In this document: piece after piece, positions 46,430 to 55,309 of the stretch
How the letters are laid out: each line of letters starts with the position of its first letter
Numbering within the stretch: position 1 is the first letter of the stretch
Source: an uncultured Verrucomicrobiota bacterium
GTDB lineage: Bacteria > Verrucomicrobiota > Verrucomicrobiia > Verrucomicrobiales > DEV007
DNA: 64,000 bases
Direction of reading: 5' to 3'
Assembly (NCBI GenBank): GCA_902510815.1
Contig: CABXDI010000001.1
Span: 1-64,000, forward strand
The notes under the pieces: generated by a model
The model's database searches: none
Told to the model about the DNA's origin: nothing
The model's input: the letters and a program-made list of their open reading frames with translations, nothing else
Made by a program: the position numbers and the translations under genes

Positions 46430-47227
46430 ATGCCTTTTCTAGAGATAAAAAATATAAAAAAACACTTCCAAAAGAAAAAGGGAGGCCTTTTCTCCAATTC
46501 TTTTGATACGGTAAAAGCTGTAGACGGTGTCAGTATTCAAATCGAAAAAGGTGAGATTCTTGGACTCGTTGGCGAATCGGGCTGCGGCAAATCGACCCTC
46601 TCAAAAACAATCATGCAGTTAATCCCACCAACTGAGGGAGAGGTGATTCTAGAGAACGATAGCCTGACCACACTCAATGCTGAAAAAGTACGCAAGCGTC
46701 GCCTAGACTTTCAAATGATTTTTCAGGATCCTTACGCATCTCTAAATCCGAGAATGACAGTTTGGTCGACACTGAAAGAAGCGATCATCACTAGACATGG
46801 AAAACTCAACCACAAAGAACTTGAAAACAAAGTTACCATTTTAATGGAAAGGGTTGGGTTGGATCAAAAATTTATGCGGAAATACCCTCATGAATTTTCA
46901 GGCGGGCAAAGACAAAGAATTGCCATTGCTCGAGCCCTAGCCCCCGAACCAAAGCTTATTATTGCTGATGAACCTGTTTCTGCACTCGACGTATCTATTC
47001 AATCACAGATCCTAAATCTCTTAAAGGATTTGGTCGATGAACTTGAGCTCACCATGCTTTTCATCTCTCATGACCTCAGTGTAGTTCGATATATAGCTGA
47101 CAGGATAGCCGTTATGTATTTTGGAAAAATTGTTGAAACAGGCGAAGCTGAATCGTTAATGGATAATCCAAAACACGAATACACAAAGCAATTATTAGAC
47201 TCGATTCCAAGAATATCCATTCACTGA
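46430..47227 (+). CDS. oppF: Oligopeptide ABC transporter ATPase OppF-like, short
   Basis: 265 aa from ATG 46430 (FLEIKNIKKHFQKKKGG is the normal start); a TTG at 46373 inside oppD is rejected. Walker [36 protein letters not shown], signature [20 protein letters not shown], Walker [21 protein letters not shown]. It stops right after KHEYTKQLLDSIPR, so the ~60-residue Cys-containing tail present in most OppF proteins and in OppD here is missing. The stop is followed 2 nt later by the next gene. Confidence 0.93.
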   Translation: MPFLEIKNIKKHFQKKKGGLFSNSFDTVKAVDGVSIQIEKGEILGLVGESGCGKSTLSKTIMQLIPPTEGEVILENDSLTTLNAEKVRKRRLDFQMIFQDPYASLNPRMTVWSTLKEAIITRHGKLNHKELENKVTILMERVGLDQKFMRKYPHEFSGGQRQRIAIARALAPEPKLIIADEPVSALDVSIQSQILNLLKDLVDELELTMLFISHDLSVVRYIADRIAVMYFGKIVETGEAESLMDNPKHEYTKQLLDSIPRISIH

Positions 47228-47229
47228 AG

Positions 47230-48123
47230 ATGACAAATAAAAAGCCTCTACATGTTCAAACTTGGACAATACTAATGGTTTTTTTAATAACCATTAAGGT
47301 TGGCACGGCAGAGACGTCGAAAGATGTATTATCAGAGGAGTTAAAAAAAGTTTTTCTGAACTGGAGCAGTTCAATGAATGATCAAAACTTGGAAAAATGG
47401 AGACAAACGACAGCCAATTTTAGAAAAGTTGGAATTCGCAATATGATTGTCTCACAAAAGAAGAAATGGCCTGAATCATTATTTGAGAGCCCTGTTTCAC
47501 CACCAAAAATCGACTCCATGAAAATGGTTAAATTTATGCTAAACGGACCAACCGCTCAGTTAGTCTACTTTGGACAGCCTGATTTTGGGATCAGCGAAGA
47601 AGTAGAAACTCCTGAAGGACTTCTCTTTCTCATGTTCGTAAAAGAAACAGAAGGTTGGAAATTTGGAACTTCTAGATTCATGAGCCTCAATAATACTGAG
47701 GCAATTACCGCCTCAGCAAAATCTGGAGACTTTTCGTTTCTAGATAGCCCTCAATTCAAACCTCCTGGAAAATTACCAAAAGTAGCCAAACTATGTCCAG
47801 TCCCAGAAATGGTTGGGTACCTTGAAGTCGTCTCGATAGGTTACGAAACCACTGTAAACATTGAAGAAAGGTCACAGCATAGAGTTATAAATAATGTCCA
47901 TAAGGGTTTAATTCTTGGGGGATTAAAAAAAGGCATCAACCAATTATTTATTGAAGCTCGTTCTATCAAAGGGGATCCCAGAAAAAAACCAGCTAAACCT
48001 CACCTTGAAATAAACGTTTATAGAGAATCTAAGCAGGATAAAAAACCACTTAAAAAAATCTACGGAACCGGATTGAAGCAAGGGCCCGGAAAATTTAAGA
48101 TCATCGTCAGAGGTGACGTTTAG
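47230..48123 (+). CDS. Exported protein of unknown function
   Basis: 297 aa. Signal-like N-terminus (VQTWTILMVFLITIKVGTAE, residues ~9-28). A helical segment with WSSSMNDQNLEKWRQTTANF follows, then a mixed domain (MVKFMLNGPTAQLVYFG, LLFLMFVKETEGWKFG). A C-terminal part (YLEVVSIGYETTVNIEE to KFKIIVRGDV) looks beta-rich and may bind a ligand or partner. I do not recognise the family. It starts 2 nt after oppF and so is probably co-transcribed with the peptide importer. It overlaps the convergent M28-like gene by 4 nt at their stops. Confidence 0.75.
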   Translation: MTNKKPLHVQTWTILMVFLITIKVGTAETSKDVLSEELKKVFLNWSSSMNDQNLEKWRQTTANFRKVGIRNMIVSQKKKWPESLFESPVSPPKIDSMKMVKFMLNGPTAQLVYFGQPDFGISEEVETPEGLLFLMFVKETEGWKFGTSRFMSLNNTEAITASAKSGDFSFLDSPQFKPPGKLPKVAKLCPVPEMVGYLEVVSIGYETTVNIEERSQHRVINNVHKGLILGGLKKGINQLFIEARSIKGDPRKKPAKPHLEINVYRESKQDKKPLKKIYGTGLKQGPGKFKIIVRGDV

Positions 48124-49133
48124 GAATTAAGCTCAGTGCTAATGGTTAGGCTTAAGGCTTTTAAAATTTCTGCCATTTTGTAAAAATTAATCTTATCAGG
48201 AGTATCAGTTTTTTTAGCATGATGAGGGTATCTCAAAGCACCCGTATCAGAGACTCTTATGATAGCATAACCTTTTTCAGTGAAAGCAGATAAACCGTCA
48301 AATGCTGAAGCTTCTTCATCATTCAATGAAACCTTATGAACAGGCGAATTAAGTCTTTTAGTAAACCCAGAAACAAATGAACTCATTGACTTGTGAGAAG
48401 ATTGCTTTCCAATCAAAGCAATAAAGTTTCCGATAGCAGGGAAACCAATATTAAAATCATGAGGAGAGGACTGACTATTAGGCTCTTCAGAATAAAAGCC
48501 CAAGGACCCGATATCGACCACACCAATCAACTTTTCTTTTCCTCTCTTACACTTCTCAGCAATATAATTAGCACTTAAAATATCCCCGCTATTCGAATCT
48601 GGAAACTTAGATGGGCATGCAACAAATCTAATCGTTCTCATGTTCTTAGTATTTACAAAATATCGAGCTAAACCCAAAAGTATAGAAACTGACGAAGCAT
48701 TAGAATTAGCACCGGGACATGAATCCGGTGAACTAAAATTAGAGACAACTAGAAGAACCTCTTCAGCTAGACTTTCGCCAGGCAACTCCGCCTCAACAAT
48801 TCTATAATCTTTTCCCTTATCGCCGATAAATGTCACTTGAGACCTAAAGCCTATATTTTCTTCACTAAGCTCTGATTCTATCCACTTCGCAGTAATTCTG
48901 GTCTTATCCTTATCTTTCCATGGCCTCGACCCAATGTCATAAGCTTGCCTTTGGACTAAGGCATTAAGCTCATCCGGTGTGGACAAAACTTTCATATTCA
49001 AAACCGAACGGCCGCCCTCTCTAGACTTCGAGGCTGGAGCATTTAATGAGTAAATGAGAGACAAAGCGCCAAGAAACATCATCCCAAAAGGTAAAATAAC
49101 TAAACCAATTTTAATGACGTTCGATTGCTTCAT
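48120..49133 (-). CDS. M28-family peptidase-like protein lacking metal ligands
   Basis: 337 aa with an N-terminal membrane anchor (residues 7-29, IKIGLVILPFGMMFLGALSL). The fold resembles M28 aminopeptidases: a strand VLLVVSNFSSPDS where members have a His-x-Asp ligand, GANSNASSVSILLGLARYF where members have GANDNASG, RTIRFVACPSK where members carry catalytic Glu-Glu, and a terminal YPHHAKKTDTPDKINF that keeps the last His. Three of the usual metal/catalytic positions are therefore substituted, which suggests a non-catalytic relative. It lies downstream of lpxB (gap 28 nt) in the same orientation. Confidence 0.72.
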   Translation of the reverse strand: MKQSNVIKIGLVILPFGMMFLGALSLIYSLNAPASKSREGGRSVLNMKVLSTPDELNALVQRQAYDIGSRPWKDKDKTRITAKWIESELSEENIGFRSQVTFIGDKGKDYRIVEAELPGESLAEEVLLVVSNFSSPDSCPGANSNASSVSILLGLARYFVNTKNMRTIRFVACPSKFPDSNSGDILSANYIAEKCKRGKEKLIGVVDIGSLGFYSEEPNSQSSPHDFNIGFPAIGNFIALIGKQSSHKSMSSFVSGFTKRLNSPVHKVSLNDEEASAFDGLSAFTEKGYAIIRVSDTGALRYPHHAKKTDTPDKINFYKMAEILKALSLTISTELNS

Positions 49134-49161
49134 TAACTAACTAATATAAGTTTGCCTGATC

Positions 49162-50283
49162 TTAATTTTTTTTAATAACTTCTAAAGTTTCCTCAGCCGC
49201 AAGGGCATAGGATCCACTCTCGGCTAAGGGATTAGTAACTTCTTTTAATTCTTCTGATAGAGACTTCCTCTCTTCTGATGATACGATCAAACGCAATAGT
49301 TCAGATGAAACTTTTTCTGGAGTCGCATCAGTTTGGAGAAATTCACGCACGACTTCCCTACCTGCTAGAATATTAGCCATTCCAAGAAATTTAACTGATA
49401 TTAATGCTCTTGCTAGCAGATAGGTCAGTGCAGAAACTTTGTAAACCAAACAGTAAGGAAGTCCAAGAAAAGCAGCTTCAATAGTTGCGGTCCCTGACGC
49501 GACAGCTCCACATGATGCTTTAACCATCAATTCATGGGCATTACCAACGTTTACATCACAAGGTACTTCTTTCGCTAAAACCATTTCCCTCATCTTCTCA
49601 GCTCCCTTCTCAGAAGCCGCTGAAGCTGAAAAACAAATACTAGGATCAATTTTTAAAATATCCCTAGCCGAATCAAGCATGACGGGAAAAATTTTCTCTA
49701 TTTCCCTATCTCTACTCCCAGGAAGTAATGCGACTAATTTTTCTGACCTTTTCCCGTCGCTTCTTAAGTGACCCAAACTATCAGCCAACGGATGACCAAC
49801 AAATTTAGCCTCTAGGCCAGATCCATTATAAAATGGCACCTCAAAAGGGAACAAACAAAGCATGCAATCAATGGTCTCTGCCATTCGCTTAACTCTGCCT
49901 CGCTTCCAAGCCCAAACTTGTGGACTTATGTAATAAACAATTTTTGTTTCAATACCTCTTCGTGTTATTGCCTCAGCAAGCCTGAGGTTAAATCCTGGAT
50001 AATCCACAAGGATAACTAGGTCAGGATTAACCTCCTCAATTTCTTGCACAACTTCATCAAAAACCTTTTTAAAGAAACCGTATTTTTTAATCACCTCCCA
50101 AAATCCAACTACAGCCGAATCACTTATCCAATTCTTTATGGACTTAGAGTGATTCGCCATATCCGGACCTCCCATACCATGAAATTGAATCTCTGAGTCA
50201 ATCGCATCCATTTCCGCCATCAAACCAGCCCCATGATTGTCACCGCTCACCTCCCCTGCGACGATGTAAATTTTGCTACGCAT
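49162..50283 (-). CDS. lpxB: Lipid-A-disaccharide synthase
   Basis: Glycosyltransferase (GT19) joining UDP-2,3-diacylglucosamine and lipid X at the inner membrane. 373 aa, usual length. Motifs: VAGEVSGDNHGAGLM, FHGMGGPDM, VDYPGFNLRLA, YYISPQVWAWKRGRVKRM, FVGHPLADSL, VALLPGSRDREIEKIFPVML and ASGTATIEAAFLGLPYCLVYKV. ATG is at 50281-50283, 8 nt after the upstream Gfo/Idh stop. Together with lpxI it forms a lipid A gene group. Confidence 0.96.
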   Translation of the reverse strand: MRSKIYIVAGEVSGDNHGAGLMAEMDAIDSEIQFHGMGGPDMANHSKSIKNWISDSAVVGFWEVIKKYGFFKKVFDEVVQEIEEVNPDLVILVDYPGFNLRLAEAITRRGIETKIVYYISPQVWAWKRGRVKRMAETIDCMLCLFPFEVPFYNGSGLEAKFVGHPLADSLGHLRSDGKRSEKLVALLPGSRDREIEKIFPVMLDSARDILKIDPSICFSASAASEKGAEKMREMVLAKEVPCDVNVGNAHELMVKASCGAVASGTATIEAAFLGLPYCLVYKVSALTYLLARALISVKFLGMANILAGREVVREFLQTDATPEKVSSELLRLIVSSEERKSLSEELKEVTNPLAESGSYALAAEETLEVIKKN

Positions 50284-50291
50284 AATAAGGT

Positions 50292-51224
50292 CTAATCCTT
50301 AGCGTTTCCTGACTCAATGAGTTTAGTGATTTCGATGGCAATATCAAGCGCTGCTGTCGCTTCCTGTCCTGATACTGCTGGACGCCGGCCTGCTGCCGAA
50401 CACTCAACGAAAGATTCAAGCTCAAGTTTTAAAGGTTCATCTTTTTCGACTTGAACGGGCTCAACCTTTATTTCCATTCCATCCTTCCAATAAAATTGTC
50501 CTTCCTGCTCTTGATAATCGAGAGAGAGATAGCTCTCACCTTCAAAAACTCTCAACTTACGCATCTTTTCTGGAGAGATGCGACTCGCTGTAATATTGGC
50601 GACACACCCAGATTCAAAGCGAATCCTAGCATTCGCAATGTCTTCTCGCTTAGTGAGTACAGGCACGCCTACAGCATCAATACTTACGACCTTGGACTTG
50701 ACCAGATGTAGCACGATTTCAAGATCATGAATCATTAAATCCAAAACAACCCCTATATCCATGGACCGGTTAGGAAAGGGAGATAAACGATGAACTTCTA
50801 TAAACCTTGGATCTTTTAATCGCTCTTCAATTTCACCAAGAACAGGATTAAACCGTTCTATGTGACCAACCTGTAAAACACAGCCCATTTCCGCAGCCAA
50901 GTTAACTAAGGCCTGAGCATCATCAGTAGTATCGGCTATTGGTTTCTCTATAAGTATATGCTTTCTTTTATTTAATAACATCTCTCCGATAGAACGGTGC
51001 GTGCTTGTCGGAGTCGACACCGAAACCACATCAACTAGATCAACGAACTCCTCAATACTTTTTGCTACTTTCCCTCCGTAAGAACTAGCAATTTCCTGAG
51101 CAGCATCATTATCAGAATCATAAATGGCAACGAGATCAGCAGAATCAATCTCTGAGTAAATCCTTGCATGATTCTTACCTATAGCTCCTACACCAACAAC
51201 TCCAGCTCTTATTTTTTGACTCAT
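50292..51224 (-). CDS. Gfo/Idh/MocA oxidoreductase in lipid A cluster, GnnA-like
   Basis: 310 aa, cytoplasmic (no signal). Rossmann start AGVVGVGAIGKNHARIYSEI, then VSVSTPTSTHRSIGEMLL, HILIEKPIADTTDDA and QVGHIERFNPVLGEIEERL. LDLMIHDLEIVLHLVKSKVV and NARIRFESGCVANITASRIS are typical of the group found within lpx clusters, including GnnA, which oxidises UDP-GlcNAc at C3 for 3-amino lipid A. No GnnB-type aminotransferase gene is visible here. It sits between lpxI (gap 17 nt) and lpxB (gap 8 nt), arguing for an envelope role; the exact reaction is not proven. Confidence 0.85.
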   Translation of the reverse strand: MSQKIRAGVVGVGAIGKNHARIYSEIDSADLVAIYDSDNDAAQEIASSYGGKVAKSIEEFVDLVDVVSVSTPTSTHRSIGEMLLNKRKHILIEKPIADTTDDAQALVNLAAEMGCVLQVGHIERFNPVLGEIEERLKDPRFIEVHRLSPFPNRSMDIGVVLDLMIHDLEIVLHLVKSKVVSIDAVGVPVLTKREDIANARIRFESGCVANITASRISPEKMRKLRVFEGESYLSLDYQEQEGQFYWKDGMEIKVEPVQVEKDEPLKLELESFVECSAAGRRPAVSGQEATAALDIAIEITKLIESGNAKD

Positions 51225-51241
51225 CCTATAAATCTATTTTT

Positions 51242-52057
51242 CTATTCTTCGTACGCAAACACAGTGACTTTATTCTTATCAGCACTCTCTTCAATTTGAT
51301 CTTTTCCAAGGAGTAAAGTTTTCTTAGCTTCCACGACAATGGCTGACACAGACGATGCTGCAGCAATCTCAATGGTATCGGGACCAATGCATGGAACATC
51401 AAATCGCAAGTCCTGACCGGGCTTGGAAACCTTAACAACGACTACCTCCCCTCGACCTAAATTCCCACCTCTTTTTATCGCCTCATTAGTACCTTCAAAG
51501 GCTTCGACAGCCAAGACCGTTCCTTTTTTTACAATCACAGTCTGACCGATATCAAGACGGCTCATTTCTTTAGCAATTTTAAAACCAAAGGCGGCATCAT
51601 CCGATAATCTCTTTGCCGGTTTCGGACCACAAACGTGGCCAGCTAAAGGCAGTAAATCATCCAGAAAAGTAGTCGCTGGTATTAGCTCTATTCCATCCTT
51701 AGAAAGCTCTTCGCCAATAGCATTGAAAATCGACTCAGCATTACGCTCCTTAAGTCTACCTAAAAGCATCAAAGTTCTCATATCTGGCCTGAGATCGAAT
51801 AAATTTTTTGGCGATATCTGGCCAACCATTACCGCCTGAGTAATTTTATTGTCCTTGAAAAATTTAATCATTTTACTCAATTGACCAACTCTCATCCATG
51901 AAACCTCGTCTGTAATTTCCTCAATTAATGGATCAGTTTCTTCATTAAAAGCTGCGGCAACTAAGCGATTCACCCCTCCAGAGCGAGCCCCATGTGCAAA
52001 AACTTGGGGATAAATACCCTTTCCCGCAATCATACCAATGGCTTCTAATTCACTCAT
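51242..52057 (-). CDS. lpxI: UDP-2,3-diacylglucosamine pyrophosphatase, LpxI type
   Basis: Hydrolyses UDP-2,3-diacylglucosamine to lipid X; non-orthologous replacement for LpxH. 271 aa, usual length. Family features: N-terminal GMIAGKGIYPQVFAHGARSG, middle VMVGQISPKNLFDLRPDMRT, DGIELIPATTFLDDLLP, and the C-terminal domain VIVKKGTVLAVEAFEGTNEA, GGNLGRGEVVVVKVSKPGQD, RFDVPCIGPDTIEIAAAS. First gene of the minus-strand lipid A group (lpxI, gnnA-like, lpxB, M28-like), divergent from dnaX. Confidence 0.95.
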   Translation of the reverse strand: MSELEAIGMIAGKGIYPQVFAHGARSGGVNRLVAAAFNEETDPLIEEITDEVSWMRVGQLSKMIKFFKDNKITQAVMVGQISPKNLFDLRPDMRTLMLLGRLKERNAESIFNAIGEELSKDGIELIPATTFLDDLLPLAGHVCGPKPAKRLSDDAAFGFKIAKEMSRLDIGQTVIVKKGTVLAVEAFEGTNEAIKRGGNLGRGEVVVVKVSKPGQDLRFDVPCIGPDTIEIAAASSVSAIVVEAKKTLLLGKDQIEESADKNKVTVFAYEE

Positions 52058-52140
52058 TACCGATCAAAAAGCGTTATTATTTATGAAATGTCCAACTGAA
52101 AAAGATTCACAAAACCAGATCTCTCAATAAAGTAGGGTTT

Positions 52141-53970
52141 GTGAGTACTAGTTATCAGGTCTTTGCACGTAAATATCGGCCCCTTTCATTCAAGGATATC
52201 CTTGGACAAGATCATGTTGTCCAAACACTCGCAAACGCGATAGAACAAAATCGACTCGCACATGCTTACCTGTTTGTCGGCCCTCGGGGAACTGGAAAAA
52301 CATCAACTGCCAGAATCCTAGCCAAAGCATTAAATTGTGAGGGAGGACCAAAAGTTGATTTTGATCCGAACGAACCAATCTGCAATGAAATTGCCGAAGG
52401 CCGGTGCCTTGATGTCCTTGAAATTGACGGAGCAAGTAACAACGGCGTGGAACAAGTTCGTGAACTTCGCGATAACGTCAAATTTGCACCAACGAGTGGT
52501 CGATATAAAATATACTATATTGATGAGGTTCACATGCTATCGAATGCCGCATTCAACGCTCTCCTAAAAACACTCGAAGAACCACCGGAACATGTAAAAT
52601 TCATTTTTGCAACGACTGAGGCTACTAAAATATTACCAACAATTATCTCTAGATGCCAACGTTTCGACCTTAGAAGAATCCCTACTAAGATCATCTCAGA
52701 ACAGCTCAGCAAAATCGCAAACGAAGAAGGAATAAATCTTAATCCAGTGGCCGCTACAGCAATAGCAAAGGGAGCAGACGGCGGTATGCGTGACGCGCAA
52801 TCAATGCTCGATCAACTCGTTGCCTTCTGCGGTGATAGCATTGAGGAATCTGATGTCCTTGAAGTTTTCGGTTTCACTGGCATTGAAACAATCACAGGCC
52901 TCGGATCTTCAATTATTAATAAGGACACAGCCAAAGCACTGTCCACTGTTTACGAACAATCCGAAGCAGGAAAAGAACTAACCCAACTTCTTACTGATCT
53001 TATCTCTCACTTTAGATCAGTCCTAGTATTTCAAGTGGATCCGTCTGGAGCCTCAAAAGAACTGACAAATGAAATAATTTCCAGAGTAGAATCTCAATCT
53101 CAGAACATTCAAACCGGAAAGCTTCTAGAGCTAATTGATCATTTTGCCACAGTAGAAGGGCGAATGAAATGGTCGCCGAATAAGAGACTTCATCTAGAAG
53201 TGGCAGTCATTAAAGCCGTTCAGATACTTGAACAGACTAGTATTGATGATGTTATAGACGCAATTGATGGTGTGTTAAGTGGAGCACCTGCCCCTAAGAA
53301 ACCATCTAACATAAAAAAGCCTCAATCCCCAACTCCAGCCCCACAACTCGCTCCAGAGAAAGTCACTGCCAAAGTTGAGCATTCCAAGGAATCAAGTCCT
53401 GAGCAACCTGTGAGAGAAGAACCCGAAAGAAATTCAATACCTGAAAACATTGAAGAGACAAGGAGTTCTCCAGAGCCTGAAAACATTAAAACGCCTGAAG
53501 AGACTCCTACAGATTCCACTCCTTCAGGCGAAGACACCTGGTCAGCTGTCATTGAGCACATCAGCAAAGTAAAACCTCTGGCTGCAGACTCTGCGGCAAG
53601 AGCCATATTTTATCAGGATGATGGAAAACAATTCATCGTAGCAATGTCTCCAGATGAAAGTATCGCAGAGGGAATGATAACCAGTGAGAGAATTAAACCT
53701 GTTATCGAAAAATGCTTAACCTCAATGCTGGGAGTTAGAAAGTTCAAAGTTATTTTGAAAGAAGGGATTTCAGTTCCTGAACCACCTCCTCATATTGCAG
53801 AATTTGAGGAAGCCGTGGGAGAAACTCCAGAAGAAAATAAAGCCACACCCGAAGTTGCAAAAAAATCAGAAAAAAAAGAAAAGGAAAAAGAGCCAATTAA
53901 TGATATCTATAATGACCCTTTAATTAAGGAAGCTCTCGAAGTTTTTGAAGCTGTCATTCGAGAAGACTAA
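52141..53970 (+). CDS. dnaX: DNA polymerase III gamma/tau subunit
   Basis: Clamp-loader ATPase, 609 aa from GTG 52141. Start YQVFARKYRPLSFKDILGQD is family-perfect. Walker A GPRGTGKTSTARILAKALNC, Walker B IYYIDEVHMLSNAAFNALLK, sensor TTEATKILPTIISRCQRFDL. The zinc module normally has four Cys. Here only C66 and C81 align, and the CxxC pair between them is replaced by DFDPNEP (C89 is extra), so zinc binding is doubtful. A Pro/Glu-rich linker (~380-450) and a tau-like C-terminal domain follow. Next to ybaB, the usual dnaX-ybaB pair, with a 28-nt gap. Confidence 0.96.
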   Translation: MSTSYQVFARKYRPLSFKDILGQDHVVQTLANAIEQNRLAHAYLFVGPRGTGKTSTARILAKALNCEGGPKVDFDPNEPICNEIAEGRCLDVLEIDGASNNGVEQVRELRDNVKFAPTSGRYKIYYIDEVHMLSNAAFNALLKTLEEPPEHVKFIFATTEATKILPTIISRCQRFDLRRIPTKIISEQLSKIANEEGINLNPVAATAIAKGADGGMRDAQSMLDQLVAFCGDSIEESDVLEVFGFTGIETITGLGSSIINKDTAKALSTVYEQSEAGKELTQLLTDLISHFRSVLVFQVDPSGASKELTNEIISRVESQSQNIQTGKLLELIDHFATVEGRMKWSPNKRLHLEVAVIKAVQILEQTSIDDVIDAIDGVLSGAPAPKKPSNIKKPQSPTPAPQLAPEKVTAKVEHSKESSPEQPVREEPERNSIPENIEETRSSPEPENIKTPEETPTDSTPSGEDTWSAVIEHISKVKPLAADSAARAIFYQDDGKQFIVAMSPDESIAEGMITSERIKPVIEKCLTSMLGVRKFKVILKEGISVPEPPPHIAEFEEAVGETPEENKATPEVAKKSEKKEKEKEPINDIYNDPLIKEALEVFEAVIRED

Positions 53971-53998
53971 TAATTAAAACTTTAAATCTATACATAAA

Positions 53999-54310
53999 AT
54001 GAATATTGCCAAAATGATGAAACAGGCCCAGCAGATGCAGGGCAAGATGCAAAAAGTTCAGGCCGAGTTAGCAGAACAAGAAGTTGAGACCTCAGCCGCA
54101 GGAGGCAAAATCGTAGTAAAGGCGACTTGCTCAGGTGATATCACTTCTATTAAAATTGACCCTCAAGTCATTGATCCAGAAGATTCTGAAATTCTTGAGG
54201 ACATGATACTTGCCGGTGTCAACCAAGCCATAGGAGAAGGGCGTAAAGTAATGGAAGCTGAAATGGGTAAAATCACAGGAGGCCTTGGAGGCATGCCAGG
54301 ATTAATGTAA
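53999..54310 (+). CDS. ybaB: YbaB/EbfC family nucleoid-associated protein
   Basis: 103 aa. Dimeric DNA-binding protein with N-terminal helix (MMKQAQQMQGKMQKVQAELA), beta part (VETSAAGGKIVVKATCSGDI, SIKIDPQVIDPED) and C-terminal helix (EDMILAGVNQAIGEGRKVME) followed by a Gly-rich tail GGLGGMPGLM. Length and order match the family. It follows dnaX and ends directly against the convergent transporter stop with no intervening base. Confidence 0.95.
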   Translation: MNIAKMMKQAQQMQGKMQKVQAELAEQEVETSAAGGKIVVKATCSGDITSIKIDPQVIDPEDSEILEDMILAGVNQAIGEGRKVMEAEMGKITGGLGGMPGLM

Positions 54311-55270
54311 TTAATCCGTGCTAGGGCTTTCCTCTGCACTTAAGGAATCAAGTTTTTCTGATTTTCTTCTCCAGTAAGCAGCTAGAAAACTTCCGATTAT
54401 ACAGTGGTAAACTGCAGAGATTGCACAGGGTGCAGCAGCCACTAAAGAGACGTGCTTTTCTGCCAATTTACTACCAAGCCCAGAATTTTGCATTCCAACC
54501 TCGATCGAAACTGTTCTCCTATAATCCTCAGAATAGCCCAAGATACTAATTAGAAAATACCCTAGCGCAAAGCCTCCAAGGTGCAGTAAGAGGACAGAAA
54601 GAAATAGGTCAGAACCGGCACTAAGGATCTTTTCCTTATTAAGGCCAATAATGCAGCTGACAATAAGAACAATCACTAAAACAGAGATGAGCGGAGCCAA
54701 ATCTCTAGCCCCTTTAACTAGAGAAGGGAAATACTGATTAAGAAGAATGCCCAAAACGATTGGCACTAACACAATCTGTACAGTCGTGAGCAACATCTTC
54801 ATCGCATCAACGTTCATATACTGACTGGCAAGAGCATCCGTCAACAAGGGTGTAAGAAGAATGGCTGCAAAAGTCGAACACATTGTCATTAATACAGAAA
54901 GAGCCAAATTGGCTCGGCTTAAAAAGGCAATAACATTAGAAGCGGTGCCACCCGGGCAACAACTGACTAAAATTAAGCCGACTGCGAGATCTTTTTCCAA
55001 ATTGAATCCTTTAGCTAATGACCATCCAAGTAGAGGCATTATAATAAATTGAGCCCCGACACCAATACCAATTGCAGCAGGCGTTTTAAAAACATTCTTA
55101 AAATCTTTAAAGCTTAGAGTAATACCCATTCCAAGCATGATGACTCCTAATCCGGGACCAATGTATGACTTAAACCAAGCAAACGAAGAAGGGTAAACCC
55201 AAGCTATCGCTGCTCCAATGAGTACCCATAACGCAAAAAGGTTTGTGATTTTTTGAAGTATCTTTGACAA
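54311..55270 (-). CDS. Bile acid:sodium symporter (BASS) family transporter
   Basis: 319 aa, about ten membrane segments. GLGVIMLGMGITLSFKDF, the GVGAQFIIMPLLGWSLAKGF stretch, the crossover motif VSCCPGGTASNVIAFLSRANL and EVGMQNSGLGSKLAEKH are BASS hallmarks. The start is TTG (55268-55270); no in-frame ATG precedes the first membrane segment. Sodium-coupled uptake of an organic anion is expected. Relatives transport pantoate, ketopantoate or keto acids rather than bile acids, and the substrate is not determined here. Confidence 0.9.
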   Translation of the reverse strand: MSKILQKITNLFALWVLIGAAIAWVYPSSFAWFKSYIGPGLGVIMLGMGITLSFKDFKNVFKTPAAIGIGVGAQFIIMPLLGWSLAKGFNLEKDLAVGLILVSCCPGGTASNVIAFLSRANLALSVLMTMCSTFAAILLTPLLTDALASQYMNVDAMKMLLTTVQIVLVPIVLGILLNQYFPSLVKGARDLAPLISVLVIVLIVSCIIGLNKEKILSAGSDLFLSVLLLHLGGFALGYFLISILGYSEDYRRTVSIEVGMQNSGLGSKLAEKHVSLVAAAPCAISAVYHCIIGSFLAAYWRRKSEKLDSLSAEESPSTD

Positions 55271-55309
55271 GCAATTAACCTAACTCGATAGATCCGCTAT
55301 TGGCAACTC

